The notes: generated from the letters alone by a model not told the origin. Counted from the first letter of the stretch, positions 1 to 6,135 are shown. The stretch is DNA of 8,587 nt from an uncultured Collinsella sp. (GCA_900547345.1 URGG01000083.1:1-8587), one strand, 5' to 3'. A program made the numbers and translations.

Positions 1-42
1 CCAAGGTTGGGGTCGCGGGTTCGAGCCCCGTTGTCCGCTCCA
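1..42 (+). tRNA. tRNA-Gly(GCC), 3' part only
   Basis: This is the 3' part of a tRNA gene cut by the left window edge. It starts at the second anticodon base and contains the 3' anticodon stem, the T arm with a GGTTCGAGCC core, the 3' acceptor strand TGTCCGC at 32-38, discriminator T39 and an encoded CCA at 40-42. All 42 bases are identical to 2120-2161 of the complete tRNA-Gly(GCC) further right, which fixes its identity. About 34 nt of its 5' side lie outside the window. Confidence 0.93.
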
Positions 43-50
43 AACGCAAC

Positions 51-81
51 AGCCTGGCTACCACGGTAGCCGGGCTTTTTT
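51..81 (+). terminator. Intrinsic terminator after first tRNA-Gly
   Basis: The segment AGCCTGGCTA (51-60) pairs with TAGCCGGGCT (67-76) with one G-U wobble around a short CCACGG loop. The hairpin is followed by a run of six T residues (76-81). It begins 8 nt after the CCA end of the tRNA, as expected for the terminator of a tRNA transcript. Confidence 0.85.
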
Positions 82-220
82 GTATCCATCGCATGGGCTC
101 GAACCCGAGAGGGAGCGAGCGTTTTGGGTCGTGGCTGTGGCGTTGTTTGCCGCGAATGTCCACTTTGGGCGTATCATCGTGGGCATCTCGCATAACCTCG
201 TTGCAAGGGAGATACGCCCC

Positions 221-1954
221 ATGGCTACAGAAAAGTCTTCTTCGCGCTCATGGATGTCCGACGCCGCGATCTATCAGATCTACCCGCGCTCGTTTAAGGA
301 TTCGACTGGTTCGGGTCTGGGCGATATCGCGGGCATTACCCAGAAGATGGACTATCTTGAGCGGCTGGGTATCGAGGCCATCTGGCTGAGCCCGTTTTAC
401 CCATCGCCTCTTGTCGATGGTGGCTATGATGTGGCGGACTACTGCGATGTCGATCCACGTCTCGGCTCGCTTGACGACTTCGATGACATGATCGCTGCGG
501 CTCACGCGCGCGGCATCAAGGTCATCGTCGACATCGTGCCCAACCATTCATCCAGCCAGCACCCCTGGTTCAAAGCCGCCCTTGCCGCCGGCCCCGGATC
601 GCCCGAGCGCGCCCGTTATATCTTCCGCGATGGTCGCGGCGAGCATGGCGAGCTGCCTCCCACCAATTGGAATGCCAACTTTGGCGGCCCCGCATGGACG
701 CGTGTTGCGGACGGTCAGTGGTATCTGCACATGTTTACGCCCGAGCAGCCGGACTTTGACTGGTCATGCCCTGAGGTTCACGCGCTCTTTTGCGACGTCC
801 TGGCGTTTTGGAGCGATCGAGGCGTCGACGGCTTTCGCATTGATGTGGCGCAGGGTCTCGCCAAGGATCTCGACCGCGATGACCTCGACCGGTGGCATCT
901 CGCCGAGGGCGATGACATGGTTGACGACGGCACCCATCCGCTGTGGGACCGCAATGAGGTCCACGAGATCTATCGCGAGTGGCGCCGCGTGTTCGACCGC
1001 TATAATCCGCCACGCAGCGCCGTTGCCGAGGCGTGGGTGCTGCCCGAGCGCCAGTATCTCTACGCGCGCCCCAGCGAGCTTGGCCAGACATTCAACTTTG
1101 AGTTTGCCAAGGCCACTTGGACCTATGATGACATGCACGCTGCAATCGAGGAGGGCTTGAAGGCGGCCATCGAATCCGATTCCGCCTCGACCTGGGTACT
1201 CTCCAACCACGACGTGCCGCGCGTGGCGACGCGCTATGCCCTGCCGCAAATCAAGGCGACGCGCTACCACCAGATTGCGCTCGACTGGCTCTTACGTGAC
1301 GGGTCGTCTTATGACGAGGACCGTGAACTCGGCGAGCGCCGCGCGCGGGCGGCCCTTTTGCTTGAACTGGCGCTTCCGGGCTCGGCATACGTGTATCAGG
1401 GTGAGGAGCTCGGCCTTTTTGAGGTGGCTGATATCCCGTGGGCTGCACTCGAAGACCCTACTGCGACCAACACGCACGGACCGAAGCGTGAGAAGGGGCG
1501 CGACGGCTGTCGTGTGCCCCTGCCGTGGGTGGCGGCGGACGATCCCGCGCATGGCGGATCGTTTGGGTTTTCGCCGGCAGACGCCGATGCGGCGCCCCAT
1601 CTGCCGCAGCCTGCATGGTTTTCCGATTATGCTGCCGATAGGGAAGAAGTGGACCCGACATCGATGCTTGCGCTCTATCGTGACGCCCTCTGGCTGCGGC
1701 GCAAGCTGCGCGGGTGCGCCAACGATCTTGCGTGGCTCGATCTTGACGGGCGCACCGGTCTTGCGGATGGTGCCGAGGGCGCTGCGGGCGGCGTCATCGC
1801 CTATCGCCGCGATAACGGCTGGACGTGTGTGACGAACTTCGGTGCAGCACCCGTGGAGCTGCCGGCGGGCAGGGTCCTGCTCACCTCATCACCGCTTGCA
1901 GACGGCAGGCTCACGCAGGACAGCTCTGCCTGGATCATGCTCGGTGAGATGTAG
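221..1954 (+). CDS. GH13 family alpha-glucosidase (cytoplasmic)
   Basis: Predicted 577-residue glycoside hydrolase family 13 enzyme that hydrolyses terminal alpha-glucosidic bonds of short malto- or isomalto-oligosaccharides. The (beta/alpha)8 barrel starts at IYQIYPRSF. The four GH13 motifs are visible: region I DIVPNH (104-109); region II GFRIDVAQGL with nucleophile Asp208; region III with acid/base Glu270 in AEAWV; and region IV SNHDVPR with Asp331. A C-terminal beta-sandwich follows from about residue 480. Length and motif spelling resemble actinobacterial alpha-glucosidases. Val209 after the nucleophile is the residue type found in enzymes acting on alpha-1,6 bonds, so isomaltose activity is possible, but this is a weak hint. 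The start at 221 follows an AAGGGAG ribosome site (205-211). The frame stays open to position 80, but that extension overlaps the tRNA terminator. No signal peptide follows the chosen start. No other sugar genes are adjacent. A poor promoter match (TTGCCG 147-152, TATCAT 172-177, 19-nt spacer) lies upstream. Confidence 0.9.
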   Translation: MATEKSSSRSWMSDAAIYQIYPRSFKDSTGSGLGDIAGITQKMDYLERLGIEAIWLSPFYPSPLVDGGYDVADYCDVDPRLGSLDDFDDMIAAAHARGIKVIVDIVPNHSSSQHPWFKAALAAGPGSPERARYIFRDGRGEHGELPPTNWNANFGGPAWTRVADGQWYLHMFTPEQPDFDWSCPEVHALFCDVLAFWSDRGVDGFRIDVAQGLAKDLDRDDLDRWHLAEGDDMVDDGTHPLWDRNEVHEIYREWRRVFDRYNPPRSAVAEAWVLPERQYLYARPSELGQTFNFEFAKATWTYDDMHAAIEEGLKAAIESDSASTWVLSNHDVPRVATRYALPQIKATRYHQIALDWLLRDGSSYDEDRELGERRARAALLLELALPGSAYVYQGEELGLFEVADIPWAALEDPTATNTHGPKREKGRDGCRVPLPWVAADDPAHGGSFGFSPADADAAPHLPQPAWFSDYAADREEVDPTSMLALYRDALWLRRKLRGCANDLAWLDLDGRTGLADGAEGAAGGVIAYRRDNGWTCVTNFGAAPVELPAGRVLLTSSPLADGRLTQDSSAWIMLGEM

Positions 1955-2002
1955 GGGCATCTCGCTGCGAGCCTGCGTTTGTCCGCGCCTTTCGTGACGA
2001 CT

Positions 2003-2022
2003 GATGCCCTCGCGAGAGCGTC
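2003..2022 (+). terminator. Weak hairpin after GH13 gene
   Basis: An imperfect 20-nt dyad centred on the palindrome CTCGCGAG lies about 50 nt after the glucosidase stop, and an A/T-rich run begins just after it (2024-2040). It may end the glucosidase transcript. The A/T run also serves as an upstream element of the following tRNA promoter, and the hairpin has almost no loop, so this call is weak. Confidence 0.25.
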
Positions 2023-2023
2023 G

Positions 2024-2073
2024 CAAAACTTTTTAAAAAAGTTCTTGCATTTGGGTGGATCATCCCGTATATT
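2024..2073 (+). promoter_or_regulatory. Strong tRNA promoter with A/T-rich upstream element
   Basis: The -35 box TTGCAT (2045-2050) and -10 box TATATT (2068-2073) are separated by exactly 17 nt, and the -10 box ends 12 nt before the mature tRNA-Gly 5' end. An A/T-rich stretch with the near-palindrome AACTTTTTAAAAAAGTT sits immediately upstream, in the place of an UP element that boosts stable-RNA promoters. It should drive both tRNAs that follow. Confidence 0.85.
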
Positions 2074-2085
2074 AAAACCTCGCAG

Positions 2086-2161
2086 GCGGACATGGCTCAG
2101 TTGGTAGAGCACAACCTTGCCAAGGTTGGGGTCGCGGGTTCGAGCCCCGTTGTCCGCTCCA
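2086..2161 (+). tRNA. tRNA-Gly(GCC)
   Basis: A complete 76-nt tRNA. The acceptor strands GCGGACA (2086-2092) and TGTCCGC (2151-2157) pair fully; the discriminator is T and CCA is encoded. The anticodon loop TTGCCAA (2117-2123) carries GCC at 2119-2121, which reads GGC and GGU glycine codons. The T loop has the normal TTCGAGC form. Its 3' 42 nt are identical to the partial tRNA at the left edge, so the genome carries at least two copies about 2.1 kb apart. It is followed 3 nt later by tRNA-Val. Confidence 0.97.
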
Positions 2162-2164
2162 TTT

Positions 2165-2239
2165 GGGCGTTTAGCTCAGGGGGAGAGCGCTTCCCTGACA
2201 CGGAAGAGGTCAGAAGTTCAAATCTTCTAACGCCCACCA
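2165..2239 (+). tRNA. tRNA-Val(GAC)
   Basis: A complete tRNA. The acceptor strands GGGCGTT (2165-2171) and AACGCCC (2229-2235) pair fully, followed by discriminator A and encoded CCA. The anticodon stem CTTCC/GGAAG encloses loop CTGACAC (2195-2201) with anticodon GAC at 2197-2199, which reads GUC and GUU valine codons. The T arm is AGAAG-TTCAAAT-CTTCT. It shares a transcript with the tRNA-Gly just upstream. Confidence 0.97.
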
Positions 2240-2247
2240 AATGTTCG

Positions 2248-2283
2248 CAGCTCAGAGGCTATGTCTCTGGGCTGTTTTGCTTT
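2248..2283 (+). terminator. Intrinsic terminator of the tRNA-Gly/tRNA-Val operon
   Basis: CAGCTCAGAG (2248-2257) pairs with CTCTGGGCTG (2265-2274) over 10 bp with one G-U wobble and a 7-nt loop, followed by TTTTGCTTT. It begins 9 nt after the CCA of tRNA-Val, the expected place for the end of this operon. Confidence 0.8.
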
Positions 2284-2599
2284 ATGTCGCCAAGTACGCC
2301 GCCAAATAACCACCAAATGCTGATCCAAGGTCTGTATGCGATGGCCTTCGCATCCCGTAGGGGTGCCGGCGGATTGCGCACGTCCTGGCCGATCGTGACC
2401 GCAACATGTTGGTCAAGCATAATCTTTTGGATTCTTTTGGCGTGAGCGGTTTGGTTTTGGTAGGATTTGTCAGCGGCTTGACTAAGGGGGTTTTATAACT
2501 GCCATGCAGGTAGCCGTGTTGGTAACGTTTTACCGACTTGCCAAGAACCCCTCATTTTTAATGCGTCTGCAAAATGACTAATTGCTTTGACCTGCTGAA
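2284..2599. other. Gene-free intergenic stretch
   Basis: No ORF here has a ribosome site, a family motif or sensible composition. The part from about 2290 to 2420 is GC-rich, with a small dyad ATGCGA/TCGCAT (2336-2353); the rest is more AT-rich. The 10-mer CCACCAAATG at the 3' end of tRNA-Val (2234-2243) recurs at 2310-2319. A decayed gene or an old insertion next to the tRNA could explain this, but nothing recognisable remains. Confidence 0.5.
2485..2560 (+). other. Nested hairpin, possible terminator or structured RNA
   Basis: GTTGGTAA (2518-2525) pairs with TTACCGAC (2530-2537) around a CGTT tetraloop. Outside it, GGGGTT (2487-2492) can pair with AACCCC (2546-2551), and TCATTTTTA follows. 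A small CTGC/GCAG stem may form in between. This is consistent with an intrinsic terminator or a small structured transcript, but no promoter with good spacing was found upstream, so its role is open. Confidence 0.35.
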
Positions 2600-2615
2600 A
2601 CACTATATGTTGTGT
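2600..2615. promoter_or_regulatory. NrdR box
   Basis: ACACTATATGTTGTGT matches 15 of 16 positions of the published NrdR-box consensus ACACWATATATWGTGT. NrdR is the ATP/dATP-sensing repressor of ribonucleotide reductase operons. The box directly abuts the -35 hexamer of the nrdD promoter, so bound repressor would block RNA polymerase. NrdR boxes usually occur as tandem pairs about 31-32 bp apart. Here only one strong copy is visible, with a doubtful second one (9 of 16) at 2634-2649, centred 34 bp downstream over the -10 box. Confidence 0.85.
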
Positions 2616-2645
2616 TTGACCTAAAAAAAGAATACAGGATATAGA
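2616..2645 (+). promoter_or_regulatory. nrdD promoter
   Basis: The -35 TTGACC (2616-2621) and -10 TATAGA (2640-2645) are separated by 18 nt containing an A-rich run. Transcription should begin near 2652, giving a leader of about 220 nt before nrdD. The NrdR box touches the -35 element. The octamer TTTGACCT occurs twice, at 2586-2593 and 2615-2622, on either side of the box; the upstream copy has no -10 at useful spacing. Confidence 0.7.
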
Positions 2646-2651
2646 TGCGTC

Positions 2652-2872
2652 TTTGTCGTATGATAGATGGCGGACAGAGAACGAAGACCTTAACTGCCTC
2701 TTTTGAACGTGTCCTTGAGCCGCTTGATCGGCTCCAGGGAATGTCCGCATGGAGGCTTATGGTTTATCGAGAACACAGATTGCGCGACGGCGCCGCAAGA
2801 CAGGGGCAAGCCCTGCCGGGTATCGTTTGGCTCTGAAGCGCGATGAGGCTACGATGCGAAAGAGGCAAGAGG
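2652..2872 (+). promoter_or_regulatory. Structured 5' leader of nrdD
   Basis: The untranslated leader between the predicted start of transcription and nrdD contains several helices. GCGGACA (2670-2676) can pair with TGTCCGC (2742-2748), enclosing a strong hairpin at 2712-2740: TCCTTGAGCCG pairs with CGGCTCCAGGGA over 11 bp with one bulged C. Further down are TTGCG/CGCAA (2780-2798) and CAGGG/CCCTG with loop GCAAG (2801-2815). There is no obvious uridine-rich terminator before nrdD, so control of translation or RNA stability is more likely than attenuation, if the structure is functional. I did not recognise a known riboswitch class; the usual cobalamin-box signature is absent. Confidence 0.45.
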
Positions 2873-5095
2873 ATGAAGATCATCAAGCGCAGCGGCACCG
2901 AGGTTGTCTTTGACATCGATAAGATCGTCAATGCCATCCGCGCCGCAAACTTGGAGGTCGAGGAGAGCTCTCGTCTTACCGACCGCCAGGTGGTTTACGC
3001 GGCACAAAACGTCGCCGAGGCATGTGAAAACGCGGGCCACACCGTGTCGGTCGAGGAGATTCAGGATCTGGTCGAGGACGAGATTATGCGTCTCGACTGC
3101 TACGAGGTCGCTCGCCATTACATCATCTATCGCTATGTTCAGAGCCTGAAGCGTCAGAAGAACACGACCGACGACAAGATTCTGTCGCTGATTGAGTGCA
3201 ATAACGAAGAGGTCAAGCAGGAGAACTCCAACAAGAACCCGACCGTCAATTCCGTTCAGCGTGACTACATGGCCGGCGAGATTTCCAAGGACCTGACCCA
3301 GCGCGTGCTGCTGCCCCAGGAGATTGTGGATGCCCATAATGAGGGCCTGATCCATTTCCACGATTCGGATTACTTTGCCCAGCACATGCACAACTGCGAT
3401 CTGGTGAACCTGGAGGACATGCTCCAGAACGGCACGGTTATCTCGGGCACGTTGATCGAGAAGCCGCACAGCTTCTCGACCGCCTGCAACATCGCGACGC
3501 AGATCATCGCCCAGGTTGCTTCCTCCCAGTACGGTGGCCAGTCGATTTCGCTGACCCATCTTGCCCCGTTCGTCGAGGTGAGCCGTCAAAAGATTCGCGG
3601 CGAGGTCGCTCGCGAGCTTGAGGAGCTCGGCGTCTCTGCGTCTGCCGAGAAGGTCCGTGAGGTCGTTGAGGACCGTCTGCGTGACGAGATCCGTCGCGGC
3701 GTCCAGACGATTCAGTATCAGGTCGTGACCCTTATGACCACCAATGGCCAGGCGCCGTTCGTGACGGTCTTTATGTATCTTAACGAGGCCCGTACGCCTC
3801 AGGAGAAGCACGACCTTGCCATGATCGTGGAGGAGACGCTTCGCCAGCGCTACGAGGGCGTTAAGAACGAGGCCGGCGTGTGGATTACCCCGGCATTCCC
3901 CAAGCTTATCTATGTACTCGAGGACGATAACGTTCACGAGGATTCCCCGTACTTCTACCTGACCCAGCTGGCTGCCAAGTGCACCGCCAAGCGCATGGTT
4001 CCCGACTACATCTCCGAGAAGAAGATGCGCGAGCTCAAGCTGTCGAAGGGCGAGACCGCGGGCAACGGCGACTGCTATACCTGCATGGGTTGTCGCAGCT
4101 TCCTGACGCCCGACCGCTCGGGCAACGGCTTTAACAACGTTGCCAACGCGCTGAACTACGACCCGAACAAGCCCAAGTACTACGGTCGCTTTAACCAGGG
4201 CGTTGTGACCATCAACCTGCCCGATGTCGCCCTGAGCTCGCATCAGGACATGGACAAGTTCTGGAAGATCTTCGACGAGCGCCTTGAGCTGTGCCACCGC
4301 GCCCTGCTGTGCCGCCATGAGCGTCTGATGGGCACGCTTTCTGACGCCGCACCGATTCTGTGGCAGTACGGCGCCCTCGCTCGTCTGAAGAAGGGCGAGA
4401 CGATCGACAAGCTGCTCGTGGGCGGTTACTCCACCATTAGTCTGGGTTATGCCGGCCTGTACGAGTGCGTCAAGTACATGACGGGCCACAGCCACACCGA
4501 GAAGGAGGGCACGCCGTTTGCCATGGCCGTCATGCAGCGCATGAACGACAAGTGCGCGGAGTGGAAGGCCGAAAGCGATATTGACTTCTCGCTGTACGGT
4601 ACCCCGCTTGAGTCGACGACCTACAAGTTCGCCAAGTGCCTGCAGCGTCGTTTTGGCATCATCCCGGGCGTGACGGACAAGGGCTACATCACCAACAGCT
4701 ACCACGTCCACGTGTCCGAGGAGATCGACGCATTCGACAAGCTCAAGTTCGAGGGTATGTTCCAGCAGCTTTCGCCGGGCGGTGCCATCTCCTACGTCGA
4801 GGTTCCCAACATGCAGGACAACCTCAAGGCTGTCATTCGCGTGATGCAGTACATCTACGACAACATCATGTACGCCGAGCTCAACACCAAGAGCGACTAC
4901 TGCCAGGTGTGCGGCTACGACGGTGAGATCAAGATTGTCGAGGATGACGGCAAGCTGGTGTGGGAGTGCCCCAATTGCGGCAATCGTGACCAGGAGAAGA
5001 TGAATGTCGCTCGTCGTACGTGCGGCTACATCGGTACCCAGTTCTGGAACCAGGGCCGAACCGAGGAGATCCGCGACCGCGTGCTGCATCTCTAA
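2873..5095 (+). CDS. nrdD: Anaerobic (class III) ribonucleoside-triphosphate reductase
   Basis: A 740-residue class III ribonucleotide reductase that converts ribonucleoside triphosphates to deoxyribonucleotides without oxygen. Residues 1 to about 90 form an ATP-cone domain (MKIIKRSGTEVVFDIDKI), which senses ATP/dATP for overall activity control. The barrel domain follows, with the conserved GDCYTCMGCRSFL segment near residues 399-411; Cys407 in MGCR is a likely catalytic cysteine. Near the C terminus CQVC (677-680) and CPNC (699-702) form the structural zinc site. RRTCGYIG carries the glycyl radical residue, Gly718. The start at 2873 is chosen for the AAAGAGG ribosome site (2859-2865) and because NrdD proteins begin MKIIKR; an in-frame ATG at 2843 would add 10 unconvincing residues. 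It is preceded by an NrdR box, a promoter and a long leader. The activase gene nrdG follows after an unusually long gap. Confidence 0.97.
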   Translation: MKIIKRSGTEVVFDIDKIVNAIRAANLEVEESSRLTDRQVVYAAQNVAEACENAGHTVSVEEIQDLVEDEIMRLDCYEVARHYIIYRYVQSLKRQKNTTDDKILSLIECNNEEVKQENSNKNPTVNSVQRDYMAGEISKDLTQRVLLPQEIVDAHNEGLIHFHDSDYFAQHMHNCDLVNLEDMLQNGTVISGTLIEKPHSFSTACNIATQIIAQVASSQYGGQSISLTHLAPFVEVSRQKIRGEVARELEELGVSASAEKVREVVEDRLRDEIRRGVQTIQYQVVTLMTTNGQAPFVTVFMYLNEARTPQEKHDLAMIVEETLRQRYEGVKNEAGVWITPAFPKLIYVLEDDNVHEDSPYFYLTQLAAKCTAKRMVPDYISEKKMRELKLSKGETAGNGDCYTCMGCRSFLTPDRSGNGFNNVANALNYDPNKPKYYGRFNQGVVTINLPDVALSSHQDMDKFWKIFDERLELCHRALLCRHERLMGTLSDAAPILWQYGALARLKKGETIDKLLVGGYSTISLGYAGLYECVKYMTGHSHTEKEGTPFAMAVMQRMNDKCAEWKAESDIDFSLYGTPLESTTYKFAKCLQRRFGIIPGVTDKGYITNSYHVHVSEEIDAFDKLKFEGMFQQLSPGGAISYVEVPNMQDNLKAVIRVMQYIYDNIMYAELNTKSDYCQVCGYDGEIKIVEDDGKLVWECPNCGNRDQEKMNVARRTCGYIGTQFWNQGRTEEIRDRVLHL

Positions 5096-5106
5096 TAACC
5101 ATCCCA

Positions 5107-5244
5107 GGCCGCCCCGTAGCGAGGCCTCGGGCCTTTACTCGCTATTTCGGACAGTCCTGGCTCACGACGGAGGCGCCACTGGCGCCTCCTGTTCGTGCGG
5201 AACTCATATCGAGCAAAGGCCCGGGGCCTCGCTACGGGGCAGCC
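5107..5244. repeat. 138-bp imperfect inverted repeat between nrdD and nrdG
   Basis: The outer arms 5107-5136 and 5215-5244 pair over 30 bp with one C-A mismatch and one G-U wobble; their core is GCCCCGTAGCGAGGCC. The centre is a perfect 9-bp dyad, GGAGGCGCC-ACT-GGCGCCTCC (5169-5189). The parts between outer arms and centre are only partly complementary, which suggests an old hairpin that has diverged. It begins 11 nt after the nrdD stop. No T run follows, so it is not a standard terminator, though it could stabilise the nrdD 3' end. It may be a REP-like or MITE-like element. Confidence 0.8.
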
Positions 5245-5308
5245 AAGTTGATGTAGCTGAGATGCAGCATGCGGCCTGCTCACTCCTCGAAGTTCTTAGC
5301 GGAAATGA

Positions 5309-5359
5309 GTTGACTTGCAACAACGCTTTGCTTGCGATGGCGGTTGAGCTGCAACAAAG
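5309..5359. repeat. Tandem GTTG-N5-CAAC dyads (possible operator)
   Basis: GTTGACTTGCAACAACG (5309-5325) and GTTGAGCTGCAACAAAG (5343-5359) match at 14 of 17 positions and lie 34 bp apart. Each contains the dyad GTTG-N5-CAAC, the kind of symmetry bound by dimeric regulators. A good -10-like TATACT is at 5381-5386, but no clear -35 stands 16-18 nt before it. Together these might form a separate control region for nrdG. The repeats are seen; the role is inferred. Confidence 0.4.
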
Positions 5360-5422
5360 TTTTTATTGGACCTCGAACCCTATACTCGATGTTCGCTTCG
5401 TTCATTGAGTTGCCCTTTGCAT

Positions 5423-5506
5423 GAGGCCGGGACATATCGTCCCGCCCGTAGTTTCGCAGGCCGAAGGCCGAGAATGTTTGAGGACGGGATGATATGTCCC
5501 GGCCTC
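5423..5506. repeat. 22-bp hairpin just before nrdG
   Basis: The arms 5423-5444 and 5485-5506 pair over 22 bp with one G-U wobble; their shared core is GAGGCCGGGACATATC. The 40-nt loop holds a small GGCC-GAA-GGCC hairpin (5459-5469). Each arm also contains its own dyad of the form CGGGA...TCCCG. The 3' arm ends 2 nt before the GGGAGAG ribosome site of nrdG, and the ribosome site itself lies in the palindrome CTCCCGGGAG (5504-5513). Folding could therefore affect translation, or this may be a repeated intergenic element. Confidence 0.75.
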
Positions 5507-5521
5507 CCGGGAGAGTTACCT

Positions 5522-6103
5522 ATGAACTACGCGAACATTAAGTATTTCGACATTGCTGATGGGGAAGGCGTTCGTACTTCTCTGTTTGTGAGCGGGTGCC
5601 GTCGCGGGTGCAAGAACTGCTTTAACTCCGTCGCGTGGGACTTTGCCGCGGGTGAACCGTTCGATCGTGTCGTCGAGGACAAGATTATCGAGAGCCTCGA
5701 CCATCCCTTTATCGATGGCCTGACGATTCTGGGCGGCGAGCCTATGGAGCCCGAGAATCAGGCGGGGCTTGTTGACTTTATCGAACGCGTGCGTGCGGCC
5801 TATCCCGCGGGGTCGGGCAAGACCATTTGGTGCTTTACCGGCGACGTGCTCGAGGAGCTTATGCCGGGTGGTCGTCACCATACCGAGGCGACGGACCGTA
5901 TCCTTGCCTGCCTCGATATGTTGGTGGATGGCCCGTTTGTTCAGGATCTGTACGATATCTCATTGCGTTTTAGGGGCTCGAGCAATCAGCGCGTGATTGA
6001 TATGAACGCCACGCGCGCCCGTGCTGTGCGCGAGGGCGTTGCGCTTTGCGACGCTGTGGAGCTTTGGCGGGACGATCCGGTCTATTCGACCCATACTATG
6101 TAG
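5522..6103 (+). CDS. nrdG: Anaerobic ribonucleotide reductase activating protein (radical SAM)
   Basis: A 193-residue radical S-adenosylmethionine enzyme that binds a [4Fe-4S] cluster and generates the glycyl radical on NrdD. The cluster motif CRRGCKNC has cysteines at 26, 30 and 33, the CX3CX2C pattern, within SGCRRGCKNCFN. The SAM-contacting GGEPM motif is at 71-75. It begins with ANIKYFDIADGEGVRTSLFVSG, typical of the family, and its length is somewhat above that of E. coli NrdG. The start at 5522 follows GGGAGAG (5509-5515). The frame is open upstream to 5366 but runs through the 22-bp hairpin and has no homologous look. It is the partner of nrdD, though 426 nt of repeat-rich DNA lie between them, so it may depend on read-through or its own promoter. 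Confidence 0.95.
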   Translation: MNYANIKYFDIADGEGVRTSLFVSGCRRGCKNCFNSVAWDFAAGEPFDRVVEDKIIESLDHPFIDGLTILGGEPMEPENQAGLVDFIERVRAAYPAGSGKTIWCFTGDVLEELMPGGRHHTEATDRILACLDMLVDGPFVQDLYDISLRFRGSSNQRVIDMNATRARAVREGVALCDAVELWRDDPVYSTHTM

Positions 6104-6104
6104 C

Positions 6105-6135
6105 TTGTGGCCGATGCCAAAGGGCGTGGTACCAT
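6105..6135 (+). promoter_or_regulatory. Possible folE promoter
   Basis: TTGTGG (6105-6110) and TACCAT (6130-6135) are 19 nt apart, and the -10 is preceded by TGG, giving an extended TGN -10 element. It lies 35 nt before the folE start and overlaps the end of nrdG. The long spacer keeps confidence low, but it would let the folate genes be transcribed independently of nrdG. Confidence 0.35.

Noticed and set aside
80..220. Upstream extension of the GH13 frame, with a hydrophobic stretch that looks like a signal peptide
   Set aside because: It starts inside the terminator of the tRNA-Gly and has no ribosome site, whereas ATG 221 has a clear AAGGGAG and begins just before the conserved barrel.
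2234..2319. CCACCAAATG repeat at the tRNA-Val end and 76 bp downstream as an att-site pair
   Set aside because: Only 10 bp, with no integrase or phage gene nearby; chance or local duplication is more likely.
2092..2445. 117-codon frame across both tRNAs
   Set aside because: Its first half is tRNA-Gly, tRNA-Val and the terminator; the remainder has no motif or ribosome site.
2478..2499. TTGACT and TATAAC as a promoter
   Set aside because: The spacer is only 10 nt, too short for a sigma-70 type promoter.
2645..2836. 63-codon frame in the nrdD leader
   Set aside because: Its ATG lies in the -10 region, upstream of the expected transcript start, and no ribosome site precedes it.
2652..2872. 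Cobalamin riboswitch before nrdD
   Set aside because: The region is folded, but I found no B12-box or GCCACTG-type core, so the class cannot be assigned.
2849..5089. 746-codon open frame antisense to nrdD
   Set aside because: It mirrors nrdD almost exactly, is leucine/valine-rich low-information sequence with no motif, and is explained by the strong GC codon bias of nrdD.
5366..5521. 52-residue upstream extension of nrdG
   Set aside because: It runs through the 22-bp hairpin; the ATG at 5522 has a proper ribosome site and matches the usual start of NrdG.
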